64,000 bases of DNA from assembly GCF_019396345.1 (NCBI RefSeq), contig NZ_JAHKRM010000030.1, positions 111,795 through 175,794 of the forward strand, written 5' to 3'. The translations under genes were made by a program, and so were the position numbers. This DNA is from Nonomuraea guangzhouensis. Lineage in GTDB: Bacteria; Actinomycetota; Actinomycetes; Streptosporangiales; Streptosporangiaceae. The notes under the pieces were generated by a model, which saw nothing but the letters and a program-made list of their open reading frames with translations, searched no databases and had not been told where the DNA came from. Below are positions 1 through 8,068 of this stretch, one piece after another (within the stretch, counting starts at the first letter, position 1; each line of letters starts with the position of its first letter).

Positions 1-631
1 CGACGTAGACGGGCTCGCGGCTCTGGTAGAGCTGCTTGAAGAAGCCGAGCTCGTCGAGCATCCGCTGGTAGCGCTCGGGCACCTGGCGGCCGAGCACGGT
101 CTCGATCCGGCCCGGGTCGGCCTCGTGCTGCCGTTCGGAGTAGGCCAGCACCCGCGAGGACCTGTCCTCGATCGTGACGGGCGCGTCGAGCAGCGCGCAG
201 ACGGCGTTGGCCAGCGAGAACAGATCGCCCTGCGGCCCCTCCCCCGGCCCGGCCAGGTCGCCCTCGGCCAGCAGGGAGCGCACCAGGGCGGCGACCTGGG
301 CCCAGGAGGCCGCCCTGGTGAGGCCGAGCACGGCCACGCCGGTCTCCAGCACGGCCGCGCGTACCTGCTCGTCCACGTCCACGGGCAGTTTGACCACCAC
401 GCCGGCCGCTCCCGGAGTCCGCGTGAGCAGCTCGCGGATCTCCGCCGGGCCGTGCACGCCGACCGCCAGCAGGATGCCGCCCGGCGGGACGATCAGCTCG
501 TCGAGCGGGTCGAAGATGTGCACCCCGGTCACCTCGACGTCGAGGTCGCCCGGCGAGGCGGCCACGTCGATCACGGTGCTGCCCAGGTCGTGCAGGATCC
601 GTCCGAGGCTGGCGCGTGGGCGGTCGTTCAT
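1..631 (-). CDS. PucR-type transcriptional regulator, N-terminal part (cut by window edge)
   Basis: The frame is open from an ATG at 631 to the window edge, about 210 residues. The translation (MNDRPRASLGRILHDLG, later VTGVHIFDPLDELIVPPGGI) has the look of the N-terminal purine-catabolism regulator (PucR) sensory domain, followed by a GAF-like stretch (LLDAPVTIEDRSSRVLAYS). The DNA-binding HTH_30 domain expected at the C-terminus lies outside the window. Family members are cytoplasmic regulators of purine, GABA or amino-acid use. It follows the serine hydrolase gene on the same strand by about 56 bases and could be cotranscribed with it. The family call is good; the ligand cannot be told. Confidence 0.75.
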   Translation of the reverse strand, partial: MNDRPRASLGRILHDLGSTVIDVAASPGDLDVEVTGVHIFDPLDELIVPPGGILLAVGVHGPAEIRELLTRTPGAAGVVVKLPVDVDEQVRAAVLETGVAVLGLTRAASWAQVAALVRSLLAEGDLAGPGEGPQGDLFSLANAVCALLDAPVTIEDRSSRVLAYSERQHEADPGRIETVLGRQVPERYQRMLDELGFFKQLYQSREPVYV

Positions 632-687
632 CCACTCACCGTAGTCGGGTCCCCGATCGGCGCGCGGGCGGCCGCTCGCCCGCATGA

Positions 688-1998
688 TCAGCTGATCTTC
701 GGGGTGGCGCGCGCTCCCACATGGATGTACGGCGAGCCGTCCGCGAGCCGGTAGAACACGGCGGACATCCACTCGGGGTCCCCGTCCTGGCGGCCGACGA
801 AGGTCACCTCGTCCACGGGGATGAACTTCATCTCCATGGGCTCCTGGAGCGCGGCGAGAGCGCCGGTGGCCTCGCCGTACATCCACAGGTCACCGTCGCG
901 GACGGTCAGCGTGGTGCGGAACCCGGCCCGCTCGTACACGCCCGCGTACCCGTCCACCTCGACCTGGACGGGCGTCGCGGGCGGGCCGAGCCTGGCCGGC
1001 ACGGTCAGGCCGTCGAGCTCGGCGAACAGCTCGGTGGCGACGGCGCGCGTGAACGCGCCGCTGTGGCCGCCGTTGGCGGTGACGCACACGATCGTGCCGG
1101 TGTCCGGTACGGCCCAGAGCATGGCGTGCTGGCCGATGGTGTTGCCGCCGTGGGAGATGACCTGGTGACCGTCCCACTCGTCGAGGATCCAGCCGAGGCC
1201 CCACTGCTTGCCCAGCGCGTACGGGTTGGGGATGTCGATCTGCGGCTCCCACAGGGCGCGCGGGTCGTCCAGGAGGCCGCCTTCGAGGTGGGCTCGGGCG
1301 AAGGCGACCACGTCGGCGGGGCGCGCGCAGATGAGCCCGGCGGGCCCGGCCGAGCGCATGAGACCCCAGACGGGGGCGGTCCCGCCGTCCATGTGGCCCA
1401 TGGCGGCGCGGAAGCGCAGCACGTCCTCCGGCAGGGTCCAGGTGTGGGTGAGGCCGAGCGGTTCGACGATCTGCTCGCGCAGCACGTCGTCCCAGCGCTT
1501 GCCCTCGAGCTTCTCCAGGATCCGGCCGGCGATGGTGAAGCCGGAGTTGCAGTAGGACTGGGTGGCGCCGAGCGGGTGGTTCTGGGCCAGGTCGGCGCAG
1601 GCCTCGACGTACTTCTCCACGCAGTCGTCGCCGCGGCCGGTGTCGAGGAACAGGTCGCCGTCGATGCCGCTGGTGTGGGAGAGCAGGTGCCTGACCGTGA
1701 CGGCCTTGGTGACCTCCGGATCGGCCACCCTGAACTCGGGCAGCACCTCGGCCACCGGCGTGTCGAGCGTCAGCCGGCCGCGTTCGACCTGCCGCATGAG
1801 CAGGGTCGCGGTCCACACCTTGGTGACGGAGCCGATCTGGAACAGCGAGTCGGGAGTCGCCTCGACGCCGGTGTCCTTGTTGAGCGTCCCCGCGGCGAAC
1901 TCGTGCACCTCGCCCCGGTGCAGGTAGGCCAGCGCGGCCCCCGGCACCTCGTGCTCGGCGATCAGCTCGGCGAGCCGGTGACCCATTGCTCCAGCCAC
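688..1998 (-). CDS. Serine hydrolase, class C beta-lactamase/DD-peptidase fold
   Basis: About 436 residues. The penicillin-binding-fold motifs are in order: SVTK (Ser57, Lys60 as the catalytic SxxK), YCN (149-151, the YxN motif) and a late HGG. A C-terminal extension resembles the lipocalin-like tail common in esterase-type members. No signal peptide is visible, so a cytoplasmic esterase, D-aminopeptidase or peptidase role is more likely than beta-lactam resistance. I chose the GTG at 1998 because AAAGGA precedes it by 7 bases; the alternative ATG at 1986 has a GGAG only 2 bases away. The start lies inside the 3' end of the S9 peptidase gene, so the two are probably translationally coupled. 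Substrate unknown. Confidence 0.85.
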   Translation of the reverse strand: MAGAMGHRLAELIAEHEVPGAALAYLHRGEVHEFAAGTLNKDTGVEATPDSLFQIGSVTKVWTATLLMRQVERGRLTLDTPVAEVLPEFRVADPEVTKAVTVRHLLSHTSGIDGDLFLDTGRGDDCVEKYVEACADLAQNHPLGATQSYCNSGFTIAGRILEKLEGKRWDDVLREQIVEPLGLTHTWTLPEDVLRFRAAMGHMDGGTAPVWGLMRSAGPAGLICARPADVVAFARAHLEGGLLDDPRALWEPQIDIPNPYALGKQWGLGWILDEWDGHQVISHGGNTIGQHAMLWAVPDTGTIVCVTANGGHSGAFTRAVATELFAELDGLTVPARLGPPATPVQVEVDGYAGVYERAGFRTTLTVRDGDLWMYGEATGALAALQEPMEMKFIPVDEVTFVGRQDGDPEWMSAVFYRLADGSPYIHVGARATPKIS

Positions 1999-3926
1999 GT
2001 GATGATCCTTTCGTTGAGGTCGTACCGGTGTGAGGGGCGTCCGTTGAGGAGGAACAGGTGTGAGGCGGCCGGATAACGCACGAGCCGCACGGGTACGCCC
2101 TGCTCGCGCAGCGCGGCGAACCACTGCTCGGCCTGGCCCACGGGGCAGCGGTCGTCGGCGTCGCCGTGCAGGAGGAGGGTGGGGGTCGTGACGCGGGCCA
2201 CCTGGGTGATCGGCGACTGGGCCCGGAGGTCGCCCCGGCACTCGTACGCCTTGATCAGCGACCCGAGGTCGGACGTGCCGGCCATGCTGGCGAGGTCGCT
2301 CACGCAGCCGCCGGGGATCGCCGCCTTGAACCTGTCCGTCCTGGTCGACAGCCAGCACGCCATGTAGCCACCGTAGCTGTAACCGGCGACGGCCAGCCGA
2401 TCAGGGTCGGCGACGCCGTCCGCCACCAGGTCGTCTACGGCCGCGAGGAAGTCCTGCTCGTCGGCCAGCCCCCACGCGCCGACCGTGGCGGTGAAGAAGT
2501 CCTCGCCGTAGCCGTCGCTGGCGCGCGGGTTGACCAGCAGGACGGTCCAGCCGTCGGCGGCGAGCCGCTGGTGGTAGAGGTGGGCGCCGTCGAAGGCGGG
2601 CGACCACGCGTTGTGCGGGCCGCCGTGCACGTCGAGCAGCAGCGGGCCGGGGCCGGTACGCCTCTCGTCGCGCAGCACGAAGCCCTCGATGGTGGTGCCG
2701 TCGGGGGCGGTGAAGGTGCGGGGGCGCGGGGTGAACAGGTCGACGTCCGGGAGGGCGTACTGGGTGAGGGGCTCGCCGTCGAGGTAGACATCGCCCGCGC
2801 CGGCCGGGGAGGAGGCGATCCAGGCGATGCGGCCCGCGGCCGCCGACATGCCGGACACCGTGAAGTCGCCGCCGACGATCTTCTCGGCGGGCTCGGCCGT
2901 CGGCCCGGCCGTCGGCTCGCCGGTGAGCCCGCCGGTGAGTCCGACCGTGGGCCGGCCGACCGGCAGGCGGTACAGGTGGGTGCGGCCTTGGTCGCGGGCG
3001 CAGAACAGCAGGTCGTCGCCCAGCATCGCGGGGACGGCGCCGGGGTAGCCGGGGGCGCCGATCATGACGTTGCGGTCGAGCCCGGTCACCACCTCGTCGA
3101 GCCCGCCGGGGTGCAGCGCGTACAGGCGGGTGTGACCGATGGCCTCGCGCAGTCCGGCCACCATCAGCCGGTCACGGCCACCGTCGCTCTCCCGGCCACT
3201 GCCGCTCTCCGGGCCGCCGTCGCGGTCGCCGTGCCACCACGCGCCGGCGCAGACGACGCCTGGATCGGTGAGCCGCTCCGGCTTGCCCGGTGCCGGGCCG
3301 GTGGCGTCGACCGCGTACACCGCGCTCTCCACCACCAGGTCCCGGTCGGGCGCCATGCTCGCCACGAACGCCAGCCGCCGCCCGTCCGGCGACCACGACG
3401 GCTCCCCGGCGTGGAACCCGCCCTCGGTCACCTGGACGGTTTCGCCCGTCGCCACGTCCGCCACGAAGAGGTGTGTGGTCAGGCCGCGCAACAGCCCGGT
3501 GCCGTCGGCCTTGTACACCAGGGTGTCGGCGACGACCGGCGCGTTCGGGTCGAGCTCGCCGTACGGGCCCGCGTACGCGATGCGGGTCCCGTCGGGCGAC
3601 CACACGGGCGCACCGGCACCGAGCGGCGCCGAGTTGAGCAGGCGCGGCTCACCCCCCTCCATCGGCAGCAGATGGATCTGGGCACACCCATCGACAGGGC
3701 GCAGAAAGGCCAGCAGCCGGCCGTCGGGCGACCAGCGCGGCGCGCTGCCGGCGGCGAGGCGGCGCGGCTCGGCACCGGGGACGGCGAGCCAGATCTCGGC
3801 CCGGTTCTCGTCGGAGTCACGGTCGGCGGTGGTGAGCGTGTAGGCGACGGCGCCGCCATCGGGGCGCAGCCTCGGGTCGGATGGGACCGCGATGCGGTAG
3901 AGGTCGTCGAGGACGAGGCGTGGCAT
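1962..3926 (-). CDS. S9 family prolyl oligopeptidase/acylaminoacyl-peptidase
   Basis: About 654 residues. The N-terminal part has WD40-like beta-propeller repeats (SPDGRLLAF, SPDGTRIAY, SPDGRRLAF). The C-terminal part is an alpha/beta-hydrolase domain with nucleophile Ser517 in GYSYGG, Asp591 in HGDADDR and His623 in AASHLF, the complete triad of clan SC family S9. Such enzymes cleave short peptides or N-acylated N-termini; no signal peptide is seen, so it is cytoplasmic. The ATG at 3926 was chosen because the translation MPRLVLDDLYRIAVPSDPRL matches the usual family start. No clear ribosome-binding site precedes it and the mRNA may be leaderless. It is the first gene of a minus-strand group with the serine hydrolase. 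Confidence 0.9.
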   Translation of the reverse strand: MPRLVLDDLYRIAVPSDPRLRPDGGAVAYTLTTADRDSDENRAEIWLAVPGAEPRRLAAGSAPRWSPDGRLLAFLRPVDGCAQIHLLPMEGGEPRLLNSAPLGAGAPVWSPDGTRIAYAGPYGELDPNAPVVADTLVYKADGTGLLRGLTTHLFVADVATGETVQVTEGGFHAGEPSWSPDGRRLAFVASMAPDRDLVVESAVYAVDATGPAPGKPERLTDPGVVCAGAWWHGDRDGGPESGSGRESDGGRDRLMVAGLREAIGHTRLYALHPGGLDEVVTGLDRNVMIGAPGYPGAVPAMLGDDLLFCARDQGRTHLYRLPVGRPTVGLTGGLTGEPTAGPTAEPAEKIVGGDFTVSGMSAAAGRIAWIASSPAGAGDVYLDGEPLTQYALPDVDLFTPRPRTFTAPDGTTIEGFVLRDERRTGPGPLLLDVHGGPHNAWSPAFDGAHLYHQRLAADGWTVLLVNPRASDGYGEDFFTATVGAWGLADEQDFLAAVDDLVADGVADPDRLAVAGYSYGGYMACWLSTRTDRFKAAIPGGCVSDLASMAGTSDLGSLIKAYECRGDLRAQSPITQVARVTTPTLLLHGDADDRCPVGQAEQWFAALREQGVPVRLVRYPAASHLFLLNGRPSHRYDLNERIITWLEQWVTGSPS

Positions 3927-4049
3927 GACCGAACCGTAGGCCGGACCAGGCCACGGCATCTTCGGCACATCCGACGAACGCCACCCCTCCTGTTGTGCGG
4001 AAGACCAAAGCCCACGTCGTCCGCCCGCCTGGGCGTGAGGTAAGAATCG

Positions 4050-4078
4050 TTGACATCATGTCTGCTTTGTTTTACATT
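4050..4078 (+). promoter_or_regulatory. Near-consensus sigma-70 promoter for the DUF4386 gene
   Basis: TTGACA (4050-4055), exactly 17 bases, then TACATT (4073-4078). This is an unusually good housekeeping-type promoter for such a GC-rich genome and lies 57 bases before the DUF4386 start codon. Confidence 0.65.
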
Positions 4079-4105
4079 CCTCCGTGTCTGCTTTTCTTTA
4101 CATCC
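4059..4105 (+). repeat. Tandem direct repeat overlapping the promoter
   Basis: TGTCTGCTTTGTTTTACATT (4059-4078) is repeated as TGTCTGCTTTTCTTTACAT (4085-4103), 26 bases from start to start, i.e. about 2.5 helical turns. The first copy contains the -10 box. This layout suits a regulator that binds direct repeats; no regulator gene adjoins it. Confidence 0.55.
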
Positions 4106-4134
4106 GAGCCTTCGGGCGAAATCAGGGAGAAGTC

Positions 4135-4845
4135 ATGCGCCCACCCCAGCGCCTCGCCAGGATCGCCGGGCTGTTCTATCTGATCGTCGCCATCTTCGGC
4201 GGCTTCGCTCACCTCTATGTGCGCGCCAAGGTCTACGTGCCCGGCGACGCCACCACCACCGCGCACAACACGGTGGCGAACGCCGGCCTGGTCCGCGTCG
4301 GCTTCGTGGCCGATCTCGTGCAGGCCCCGTTCTTCCTGTTCGTGGCCATGGCGCTGTACCTGCTCCTCAGGCACGTGAACAAGGACGTGGCCCGCACGAT
4401 GGTGATCTTCGTGGCCGTCGCCGTGGCCATCACCTGCCTCAACATGGTTCATCAACTCGCGGCGCTGCTCGTCGCCACCGAGGCCCCGTACGCGAGCGCC
4501 CTCAGCCCTCAGGGGTCCGACGCGCTGGTGCTGCTCATGTTCGACCTCCATCACTACGGCTACCTCATCGCGCAGATCTTCTTCGGCCTGTGGCTGCTGC
4601 CGCTGGGCTATCTCGTCCACCGGTCACGCATGTTCCCGCGCACGCTGGGAGTCCTCCTCGTCGCCGGATGCGGCGGCTATCTCGTGGACGCGTTCGCGCT
4701 CTTCCTGGCACCGGATCTGGGAGCGGCTCTGAGCCCGTTCGTCGTCACGCCGGCCGGCGTCGCGGAGATCGTGATGCTTATCTGGCTACTGGTGAAGGGC
4801 GTGCGGACCCCGCGGCAGGATGGCCCGGTCCCTGCCGCGGCCTGA
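4135..4845 (+). CDS. DUF4386 family membrane protein
   Basis: About 236 residues with six or so hydrophobic segments and the starting pattern RLARIAGLFYLIVAIFGGFA typical of DUF4386. The ATG at 4135 follows AGGGAGAAGTC at good distance. The family is integral to the cytoplasmic membrane and has no assigned biochemical function. It is a single-gene unit behind a strong promoter with overlapping direct repeats, so its expression is probably switched by a dedicated regulator located elsewhere. No defect is seen. Confidence 0.85.
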   Translation: MRPPQRLARIAGLFYLIVAIFGGFAHLYVRAKVYVPGDATTTAHNTVANAGLVRVGFVADLVQAPFFLFVAMALYLLLRHVNKDVARTMVIFVAVAVAITCLNMVHQLAALLVATEAPYASALSPQGSDALVLLMFDLHHYGYLIAQIFFGLWLLPLGYLVHRSRMFPRTLGVLLVAGCGGYLVDAFALFLAPDLGAALSPFVVTPAGVAEIVMLIWLLVKGVRTPRQDGPVPAAA

Positions 4846-4973
4846 CCCTCACCGCTCCCGATCGCGAACCTGTCGCTCATCGCTACGTGATCTAGATCGT
4901 TGCTGATCAAGGGTTCTACCTGGCTGGATGCTGGTGTCGTCGGCAGAGAGCGACAGGCGGAAGGAGGTGCCCG

Positions 4974-5009
4974 ATGTACTCCGTCTACGACATCGGCTGG
5001 CCGTTCTGA
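4974..5009 (+). CDS. 11-codon mini-ORF with consensus ribosome-binding site (possible peptide gene)
   Basis: GGAAGGAGGT lies 5 bases before an ATG that opens MYSVYDIGWPF and a TGA. The peptide has four aromatic residues (Tyr2, Tyr5, Trp9, Phe11) and a Pro. It is followed at once by a strong hairpin, so it looks like a complete tiny transcription unit. It cannot be a leader for the next gene, which is on the other strand. Such aromatic micro-ORFs recall precursors of P450- or radical-crosslinked minimal peptides, but no modifying enzyme is adjacent. Whether it is translated is not known. Confidence 0.4.
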   Translation: MYSVYDIGWPF

Positions 5010-5027
5010 TCCTTCGATGAACTGGCA

Positions 5028-5060
5028 GCGGCCGGCCCGCGACTTCGGCGGGCCGGCCGC
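5028..5060 (+). terminator. Hairpin terminator
   Basis: A perfect 13-bp stem GCGGCCGGCCCGC / GCGGGCCGGCCGC with a 7-base loop lies between the mini-ORF (plus) and the end of the binding-protein gene (minus) and can serve both. Confidence 0.7.
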
Positions 5061-5086
5061 CTAAACGGCGAGTCGTGCCGCCGGGC

Positions 5087-6169
5087 TCACCCGCCCTTCA
5101 CCACGACGTTCCTGAGGTCTACCGGGCGCGTGATCGCCTCGTAGGCGAGGGCCAGATCGGCGACCCGCTGGAGCTCTGTCAGGTCCAGCTTGGCGGGATA
5201 GGAGCCGAACGCAACGTCTGCCACCCTTGCTTTGGGGATCTTCGTGTAGCCCGGCAGAACATCGCGCACCTGCTGAGGGTCGCTCGCGATCAGGCGCTGC
5301 GCCTTGGCCAGCGCGCGCTGGAAGGCCGCCAGCGTGCGAGGGTGTCCGCGAATCCATTTGTCGGAGGTCATGATGCCCGCGGTGTACAGGTTCGCGAACT
5401 CGTGGGTCATCGCGTCCTCCACAATCCGCGTGAGCCCTTTCTCGCGGCCGAAAGTGAGGAACGGTTCGGCCATCAGGGCAGCGTCAACCTGCCCCTTGGC
5501 CACCGCGACGAGCATATTGGCAGAGGGCACCTCGGTCAGCGAGACGTCCCTCCAGCTGAGTCCGGCCCGCTTCAGTATGGCTGCCAACATCAACGACCCG
5601 AGCCCCTTGCGGTCCGAGACCGCGATCTTCTTGCGTTTGAGTTCGGCCGCCGTCCTGATCTTCGACCTCGAGTCCACGACGACCGCGAAGCTTCCCTGCG
5701 CGGCCTGGTACAGGCTAGAGACGATCTTGAACTCTTCCAGGCCCATCTCGTTCATGCTGAAGGCTGTGGCGTACTCGGTCTGCGCCAGATCCAGCCTCCC
5801 GCTTGCGATCTGGGTCGCCGCGGCCGCCGGGCCGGTGATGATCCTCGGCTGCACCGTCAGCCCTTCCTCCTTGAAATAGCCCTTGCTCACTGCCACGAAC
5901 ACGGGCGCCGACTCCACGGTCGGCAGCACGCCGACCACGATGTCGGACTGCTCGGGCGGGCTGGACGGGCGGGCGGCGGCGCGCGGCTCCGCGGGCAGTG
6001 CCCGTACCCCGATGGTGGCGGCGAGCACGGTGATCACGACCACCACGGCTGCGGTGAGCGCCATGAGGTTGCGCCGCCTGCGCTGATGGGTCTCGATCGC
6101 CCTGGCGGCCAGGTCGCGCTCCGGCATGTCGTCCGCGATGCGGCCGAGTTGCTCTCCGAGCCAGGTCAT
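5087..6169 (-). CDS. Membrane-tethered NMT1/SsuA-type substrate-binding protein coupled to a sigma factor
   Basis: About 360 residues. Residues 1-35 are charged and cytoplasmic-looking (ERDLAARAIETHQRRRR), 36-57 form one transmembrane helix (LMALTAAVVVVITVLAATIG), and from about 75 on the protein is an NMT1/SsuA-type periplasmic-binding domain (VGVLPTVESAPVFVAVSKGY, then GRLDLAQTEY). There is no lipobox. The gene overlaps the sigma-factor gene by ATGA with GAGGAGG upstream, so the two are translationally coupled. No ABC permease or ATPase gene is nearby. The topology (short cytoplasmic N-terminus, one helix, ligand-binding outside) fits an anti-sigma or co-sensor acting on the partner sigma factor better than an importer component. 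That role is inference; the fold call is firm. Confidence 0.8.
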   Translation of the reverse strand: MTWLGEQLGRIADDMPERDLAARAIETHQRRRRNLMALTAAVVVVITVLAATIGVRALPAEPRAAARPSSPPEQSDIVVGVLPTVESAPVFVAVSKGYFKEEGLTVQPRIITGPAAAATQIASGRLDLAQTEYATAFSMNEMGLEEFKIVSSLYQAAQGSFAVVVDSRSKIRTAAELKRKKIAVSDRKGLGSLMLAAILKRAGLSWRDVSLTEVPSANMLVAVAKGQVDAALMAEPFLTFGREKGLTRIVEDAMTHEFANLYTAGIMTSDKWIRGHPRTLAAFQRALAKAQRLIASDPQQVRDVLPGYTKIPKARVADVAFGSYPAKLDLTELQRVADLALAYEAITRPVDLRNVVVKGG

Positions 6170-6693
6170 CGGCGTGCCTCCTCACTATGGGCGTCCAGAA
6201 CGGGCAGTTTCGGCGCCAGTTCTGGCGCCAGTGCACGCAGGCGGGCCAGGGCGTGGTGCGCCTGGCTCTTCACGGTGCCGACGGAGCAGCCCATCAGGTC
6301 GGCGACGTCACGTTCGGTCCGATCCTCGTAGAAGCGCAGGACGACTACCGCGCGCTGCTTGGGCGTCAGCCGCATGAGCGCCTGACGCAGGACGATCCGC
6401 AGGACGGCGGAGTCCTCGGACGAGTAGGCGCGATCGGGCGGCTCGGCGCTCGGCACCTCGCTGGAACCACGGCGCCGCCGCCACGAGATGTACTGGTTCA
6501 CCATGGTCTTGCGCGCGTACGCATCGAGGTTGTCTACGTGGCCTAATTTCGCCCAGCGCCCGATCATGCGGACCAGCACACTCTGTACGAGGTCCTCTGC
6601 GAGGTGGACCTCTCCGGTGAGTAGGTAGGCCAGGCGCATCAACGGGCGTTGGTGAGCATCCACGAACGCCTGGAAACTGGCATCGCGATCCAA
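6166..6693 (-). CDS. SigE-family ECF RNA polymerase sigma factor
   Basis: About 175 residues with region 2 (FVDAHQRPLMRLAYLLTGEV, then AEDLVQSVLVRM) and region 4 (LRFYEDRTERDVADLMGCSV, then GTVKSQAHHALARLR). It belongs to the actinobacterial SigE family of small ECF factors, which usually sit upstream of a gene for a single-pass membrane protein. The start is TTG at 6693 with GGAG 5 bases before it. The last codons overlap the binding-protein gene by four bases. It would direct RNA polymerase to a small set of promoters when released; its regulon is not evident here. Confidence 0.92.
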   Translation of the reverse strand: MDRDASFQAFVDAHQRPLMRLAYLLTGEVHLAEDLVQSVLVRMIGRWAKLGHVDNLDAYARKTMVNQYISWRRRRGSSEVPSAEPPDRAYSSEDSAVLRIVLRQALMRLTPKQRAVVVLRFYEDRTERDVADLMGCSVGTVKSQAHHALARLRALAPELAPKLPVLDAHSEEARR

Positions 6694-6823
6694 CGTCTCT
6701 CCTCATGTCGATACCCCCCAGACGCTGTGGGCGCGGCGAAAGGTTGGCACTCCTGAGGTCGGCTCAGGGGTATGCGCGTTGTCCAACGATTTCGCGGACG
6801 TGGCGCAGGTCACATCCCCGCGC

Positions 6824-6850
6824 TGTCACAAGGCGCGGGTCGTCGGCATC
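6824..6850 (+). promoter_or_regulatory. ECF41-type promoter before the AhpD-like gene
   Basis: TGTCACA, 16 bases, then CATC. This matches the ECF41 signature TGTCACA-N16-CGTC with one mismatch. The following bases (TTCATGGTCGTC, ACGCCGCGCGAACGATC) closely resemble the leaders of the two SDR genes near 49.2 and 52.6 kb. Confidence 0.7.
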
Positions 6851-6916
6851 TTCATGGTCGTCGGAACGCCGCGCGAACGATCCGCGGCATACAGCTCCAC
6901 GAGTGAGGACGAAGTC

Positions 6917-7390
6917 ATGGAACCTCGGATGAACCTGAACGCCAGCGAGCTCGGTGCCAAGATCGGCAAGCGGTTCTACAACGTCAGCCTGGCGATCGAG
7001 CAGTCGACGCTGCCCAAAGCCACCCAGGACCTGGTGATGCTGCGGGTCAGCCAGATCAACGGCTGCGGCTTCTGCGTCGACTACCACTCCAAGGACGCCG
7101 CGGCCGCCGGGGAGACCGCGGTCCGGCTCAACCTGGTCGCCGCCTGGCGCGAGTCCACCGTGTTCACCGAGGCCGAGCGGGCCGCGCTGGCGCTCGGCGA
7201 GGAGGGCACCCGGCTCGCCGACGCCTACCTCGGCGTGTCCGACGAGACCTGGGCCCAGGTGCGCAAGCACTACGACGAGGACCAGATCGCCGCGCTGGTC
7301 TACCTGGTCGCCATGATCAACGCGGCCAACCGGCTCGGCGTGATCGTGCGCACCCAGGGCGGCTCCTACGAGCCGGGCATGTTCAGCTGA
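6917..7390 (+). CDS. AhpD-like carboxymuconolactone decarboxylase family protein
   Basis: About 157 residues with the CxxC-containing signature NGCGFCVDYHSKDA, typical of AhpD-type alkylhydroperoxidases within the carboxymuconolactone decarboxylase family. The two Cys and the following His form the peroxidase centre in AhpD. The ATG at 6917 has GAGGACGAAGTC upstream. It is preceded by an ECF41-type promoter, and carboxymuconolactone decarboxylases are one of the classical targets encoded with ECF41 factors; the matching sigma gene here is at 52.8 kb. A role in peroxide or electrophile detoxification is likely. Confidence 0.9.
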   Translation: MEPRMNLNASELGAKIGKRFYNVSLAIEQSTLPKATQDLVMLRVSQINGCGFCVDYHSKDAAAAGETAVRLNLVAAWRESTVFTEAERAALALGEEGTRLADAYLGVSDETWAQVRKHYDEDQIAALVYLVAMINAANRLGVIVRTQGGSYEPGMFS

Positions 7391-7408
7391 TCGGCGGCTA
7401 CTGGGGAA

Positions 7409-7432
7409 GCCCGGGGGTGCGATCCCCCGGGC
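7409..7432. terminator. Bidirectional hairpin terminator
   Basis: GCCCGGGGG, 6-base loop, CCCCCGGGC: a perfect 9-bp stem between the convergent AhpD-like and DinB genes. Confidence 0.7.
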
Positions 7433-7456
7433 GACCCGGCCTAGTGTGAGCAGTGC

Positions 7457-8014
7457 CTATTGCCCTACCCGGCCATCGATGCATTCGCGCAGCAGATCCG
7501 CGTGCCCGCAGTGGCGGGCGTACTCCTCGATCATGTGAACCCACAGCTCCCGGACGGCGATGTCGTCTTTACCCACCCGTGCGCCCATATCCGGATAGTC
7601 GGCCAGCACCGCGTCGAATGCCGCCTGTTCGCGAGCGAGATCGGCGAATGCGCCGTCGACCACCGCCTGCTCCGCGACGGCTCCGTCGAAGTCACCGCCC
7701 GGTCCGTACAGCTTCGGTGCCGGGTCCCCTGGGGCAACCCAGTTGCGCCAGTCTCGCTCCACCTCGGCAAGATGGCGGACCAGACCCAGCAAGGACATGG
7801 TCGACGGTGGCACCGACCGCCGCGCCAGCTCCTCCGGATTCAACCCCTGGCATTTCAGCCGCAGGGTCAGCCGATAGTTCCGCAGGTAGTCCTGCAGCGT
7901 CGCCAGCTCACCGTCCGGGCTGACTCCGTCGAGGTTGCGGGGATCCTCGTCGGGATCCGCCCACATGTCGGGGTAGACACTGGCCTTGCTCCACCGCTCG
8001 GGCATGTCGCTCAT
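7457..8014 (-). CDS. DinB family protein (DUF664 type)
   Basis: About 185 residues. The DUF664/DinB four-helix layout is visible: LGLVRHLAEVERDWRNWV contributes the first metal-ligand His and a late HMIEEYARHCGHADLLREC contributes the others. Members are metal-binding, bacillithiol- or mycothiol-S-transferase-like proteins; actinobacterial ones are often mycothiol-dependent. The start is taken at ATG 8014 (MSDMPERW); no ribosome-binding site precedes it, so leaderless translation is possible. It is a single gene, convergent with the AhpD-like gene. Substrate unknown. Confidence 0.85.
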   Translation of the reverse strand: MSDMPERWSKASVYPDMWADPDEDPRNLDGVSPDGELATLQDYLRNYRLTLRLKCQGLNPEELARRSVPPSTMSLLGLVRHLAEVERDWRNWVAPGDPAPKLYGPGGDFDGAVAEQAVVDGAFADLAREQAAFDAVLADYPDMGARVGKDDIAVRELWVHMIEEYARHCGHADLLRECIDGRVGQ

Positions 8015-8068
8015 CGTGATCACTATGCTGAGCGGTGGCCCGCCGTGCAAGCGAGTTTTCAGGCGCTG

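Noticed and set aside
125..754. Long plus-strand open frame over the PucR gene
   Set aside because: Codon pattern is that of a shadow in GC-rich DNA; the product is low-complexity Arg/Gly/His-rich and the minus strand has a real family.
688..1998. Beta-lactamase (resistance) call for the serine hydrolase
   Set aside because: SxxK and YxN fit, but there is no signal peptide and the tail is esterase-like; a general hydrolase call is safer.
2166..4043. 625-codon plus-strand frame opposite the S9 peptidase
   Set aside because: Mirror of the peptidase gene; no domain, no ribosome-binding site, very Arg/Gly/Ala-rich.
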